A stretch of DNA of 6,622 nt from Clostridia bacterium (GTDB lineage Bacteria > Bacillota > Clostridia > Oscillospirales > Acutalibacteraceae): the NCBI GenBank assembly GCA_900759575.1, contig CAAEVU010000168.1, positions 1 through 6,622 on the forward strand, read 5' to 3'. How positions within the stretch are numbered: position 1 is the first letter of the stretch; every line of letters begins with the position of its first letter. Below the pieces are notes generated by a model. That model did no database searches. It was given only the letters and a program-made list of their open reading frames with translations, and was not told where the DNA came from. This document shows positions 4,849-6,622 of the stretch, one piece after another. The position numbers were made by a program, and so were the translations under genes.

Positions 4849-6622
4849 TTACAGGGACACGTGGAAGGTGCGGGAGATGACTTCCCGCTGCTGTTCACGG
4901 GAAAGCTTGTAGAAGTTCACAGCGTAACCGGAAACGCGGATGGTCAGGCTGGGATATTTCTCCGGATGGTTGTACGCATCGATCAACGTCTCCCGGTTGA
5001 GCACGTTCACGTTCAAGTGATGGGCGTTCTGGGCGAAATAGCCGGTGAGGATGCTCACCAGGTTGTCGATCCGCTCGTTCTCGGTCTTGCCCAGAGCCTG
5101 GGGCGTGATGGAGAAGGTGTTGGAAATGCCGTCACGGCAGTAGTCGTAGCTGAGCTTGGCAACAGAGTTGAGAGACGCCAGGGCGCCGGAGGTGTCCCGT
5201 CCGGACATGGGGTTGGCGCCGGGGGCCAAAGGCTCGCCGTGCTTCCGGCCGTCGGGAGTGTTGCCGGTCTTTTTGCCGTACATCACGTTGGAGGTGATGG
5301 TCAGAATGGACAGGGTGTGCTTTGCCTGACGGTAGAGAGAGTACTGGCACAGAGCGTGATAGAACTTCTCTGCCTGCTCGCAAGCGATCTGGTCCACCCG
5401 GTCGTCGTTGTTGCCGAACTTGGGGAAATCTCCCTCGATCTCGAAGTCGGTGACCAAGCCGGTTTCGGGGTCACGGATGCACTTGACCTTAGCGTACTTC
5501 ACCGCGGAGAGGGAGTCGGCCATGCAGCTCATGCCAGCGATGCCGAAAGCCATCAGACGGCGGACGGTGGAGTCGTGAAGGGCCATCTGGCTCTTCTCGT
5601 AGGCGTACTTGTCGTGCATGTAGTGGATGATGTTCATGGCGTTGACGTAGGTCTTGGCCAGCCAGGGGCGATAGAAGTCGATCCGCTCGATCAAAGCGTC
5701 GTAGTCCAGATATTCCTCGCTCCACACAGGCATCTTGGGGCCTACCTGGTCGCCTTTCAGCTCGTCGCGGCCGCCGTTGATGGCCAGCAGAACCAGCTTG
5801 GCCAGGTTGGCACGGGCGCCGAAGAACTGCATGTCCTTGCCAACCCGCATGGCGGATACACAGCAGGCGATGGCGTAATCGTCGCCATACACAGGGCGCA
5901 TCACGTCGTCGTTCTCATACTGGAGGGCGTCGGTGTCGCAGGAGACTTTGGCGGCAAAGCGCTTCCAGTTCTCCGGCAGATGGGCGCTCCACAGCACAGT
6001 CAGGTTGGGTTCGGGAGCGGGCCCCAGGTTGTACAGGGTGTTGAGCATCCGGAAGGAGGACTTGGTCACCAGAGGACGGCCATCCTCGCCCATGCCGCCC
6101 ACGCTTTCCGTGATCCACATGGGGTCGCCGCCAAACAGCTCGTTATATTCGGGAGTGCGCAGGTGCCGGGCCATGCGCAGCTTCAGCACAAAGTCGTCGA
6201 AGATCTCCTGGGCCTGTTCCTCGGTGAGGACGCCGGCCTGCAGATCGCGCTCAAAGTAGATGTCCAGGAAGGTGGAAACGCGGCCCAAGCTCATGGCTGC
6301 GCCGTTCTGTTCCTTGATGGCAGCCAGATAGCCGAAGTACAGCCACTGGACGGCTTCCTTGGCGTTTTTGGCAGGACCGGAGATGTCGAACCCATACATC
6401 TGGGCCATGGTCTTCATGTCTTCCAAAGCCTGGATCTGGTCGTGGAGCTCTTCCGCCGCACGGATAGAGGGGGAGCTCATCACGCAGTCGCCCAAAGCGA
6501 TCTTGTCCGCTTTCTTCTGTTCGATCAGCCGGTCAATGCCGTACAGGGCAACGCGGCGGTAGTCGCCCACGATGCGGCCGCGTCCATAGGTGTCTGGCAG
6601 ACCGGTGATGATGTGGGTGTGG
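4849..6622 (-). CDS. pflB: Pyruvate formate-lyase (formate C-acetyltransferase), N-terminus cut by window edge
   Basis: A cytoplasmic glycyl-radical enzyme that converts pyruvate and CoA to acetyl-CoA and formate in anaerobic fermentation. The last 590 residues are visible; the open frame enters from the right edge without a start. The first visible residues, HIITGLPDTYGRGRIVGDYR, already match PFL, so by comparison with the 760-residue E. coli enzyme about 165-170 residues are missing. Key features: the adjacent catalytic cysteines in IACCVS (codons 5865-5860), FGARANLAK, NTPDGRK, GANPMSGRD and HLNVNVLNRE. The radical glycine lies in RVSGYAV (Gly codon 4929-4927), 26 residues from the C-terminus as in E. 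coli. The double cysteine separates true PFL from diol- or choline-type glycyl-radical enzymes. The GTG at 6570 is internal, not a start. The activase gene follows after 11 bases, so the two are very likely one operon. Confidence 0.97.
   Translation of the reverse strand, partial: HTHIITGLPDTYGRGRIVGDYRRVALYGIDRLIEQKKADKIALGDCVMSSPSIRAAEELHDQIQALEDMKTMAQMYGFDISGPAKNAKEAVQWLYFGYLAAIKEQNGAAMSLGRVSTFLDIYFERDLQAGVLTEEQAQEIFDDFVLKLRMARHLRTPEYNELFGGDPMWITESVGGMGEDGRPLVTKSSFRMLNTLYNLGPAPEPNLTVLWSAHLPENWKRFAAKVSCDTDALQYENDDVMRPVYGDDYAIACCVSAMRVGKDMQFFGARANLAKLVLLAINGGRDELKGDQVGPKMPVWSEEYLDYDALIERIDFYRPWLAKTYVNAMNIIHYMHDKYAYEKSQMALHDSTVRRLMAFGIAGMSCMADSLSAVKYAKVKCIRDPETGLVTDFEIEGDFPKFGNNDDRVDQIACEQAEKFYHALCQYSLYRQAKHTLSILTITSNVMYGKKTGNTPDGRKHGEPLAPGANPMSGRDTSGALASLNSVAKLSYDYCRDGISNTFSITPQALGKTENERIDNLVSILTGYFAQNAHHLNVNVLNRETLIDAYNHPEKYPSLTIRVSGYAVNFYKLSREQQREVISRTFHVSL

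Noticed and set aside
3995..4912. Plus-strand open frame of 305 codons opposite pflA
   Set aside because: It crosses the pflA terminator, all of pflA and the end of pflB. It has no recognisable domain, and the minus strand has clear radical-SAM and glycyl-radical motifs.
6568..6570. GTG as a start for pyruvate formate-lyase at 6570
   Set aside because: The codons upstream of it, to the window edge, continue in frame with conserved PFL sequence (TGLPDTYGRGR), so this is an internal valine codon.
1..6622. A new defence, mobile or biosynthetic system
   Set aside because: Every stretch over about 300 bases is covered by a recognisable housekeeping or transport gene, all on one strand, with no direct-repeat arrays, transposase, integrase or unknown large open frame.

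Overview
All five protein genes in this window lie on the minus strand, so transcription runs from the right edge towards the left. The DNA is GC-rich. The gene set is an oxygen-sensitive glycyl-radical pyruvate formate-lyase with its activase, a lipoprotein with a long serine-rich linker (the Gram-positive style of binding protein), and strong AGGAGG-type ribosome binding sites. This points to an anaerobic, high-GC Gram-positive bacterium, most likely a gut Clostridia/Oscillospiraceae-type organism. That placement is inferred from protein style only; no rRNA or other marker gene is present.

Reading in the direction of transcription, 6622-4849 is the C-terminal three quarters of pyruvate formate-lyase (pflB, cut by the right edge). 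It is followed after 11 bases by its radical-SAM activase pflA (4837-4139). The unit ends in a strong intrinsic terminator (4054-4081). A perfect TATAAT box at 4010-4015 then marks a likely promoter for a single gene, a cytoplasmic type I L-asparaginase (3880-2900), closed by a weaker hairpin terminator (2862-2891). A 70-base gap with a candidate promoter and a weak Fur-like sequence leads into a three-gene iron-complex/cobalamin-type ABC importer. The order is a lipoprotein binding protein (2829-1810), a FecCD-type permease (1856-762, overlapping by 47 bases) and an ATPase (769 to the left edge, overlapping by 8 bases).

The pflB-pflA pair carries out anaerobic cleavage of pyruvate to acetyl-CoA and formate. 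The importer takes up a chelated-metal compound, probably siderophore-iron or heme and less likely cobalamin. The asparaginase releases ammonia from asparagine. These are three separate transcription units with no evident shared pathway. I see no mobile element, CRISPR array, tRNA, rRNA or undescribed system; the window looks like ordinary core and metabolic chromosome. Points worth a second look are small: a possible metal-regulator site, an unexplained asparaginase leader, gene overlaps and a homopolymer pair near the left edge.
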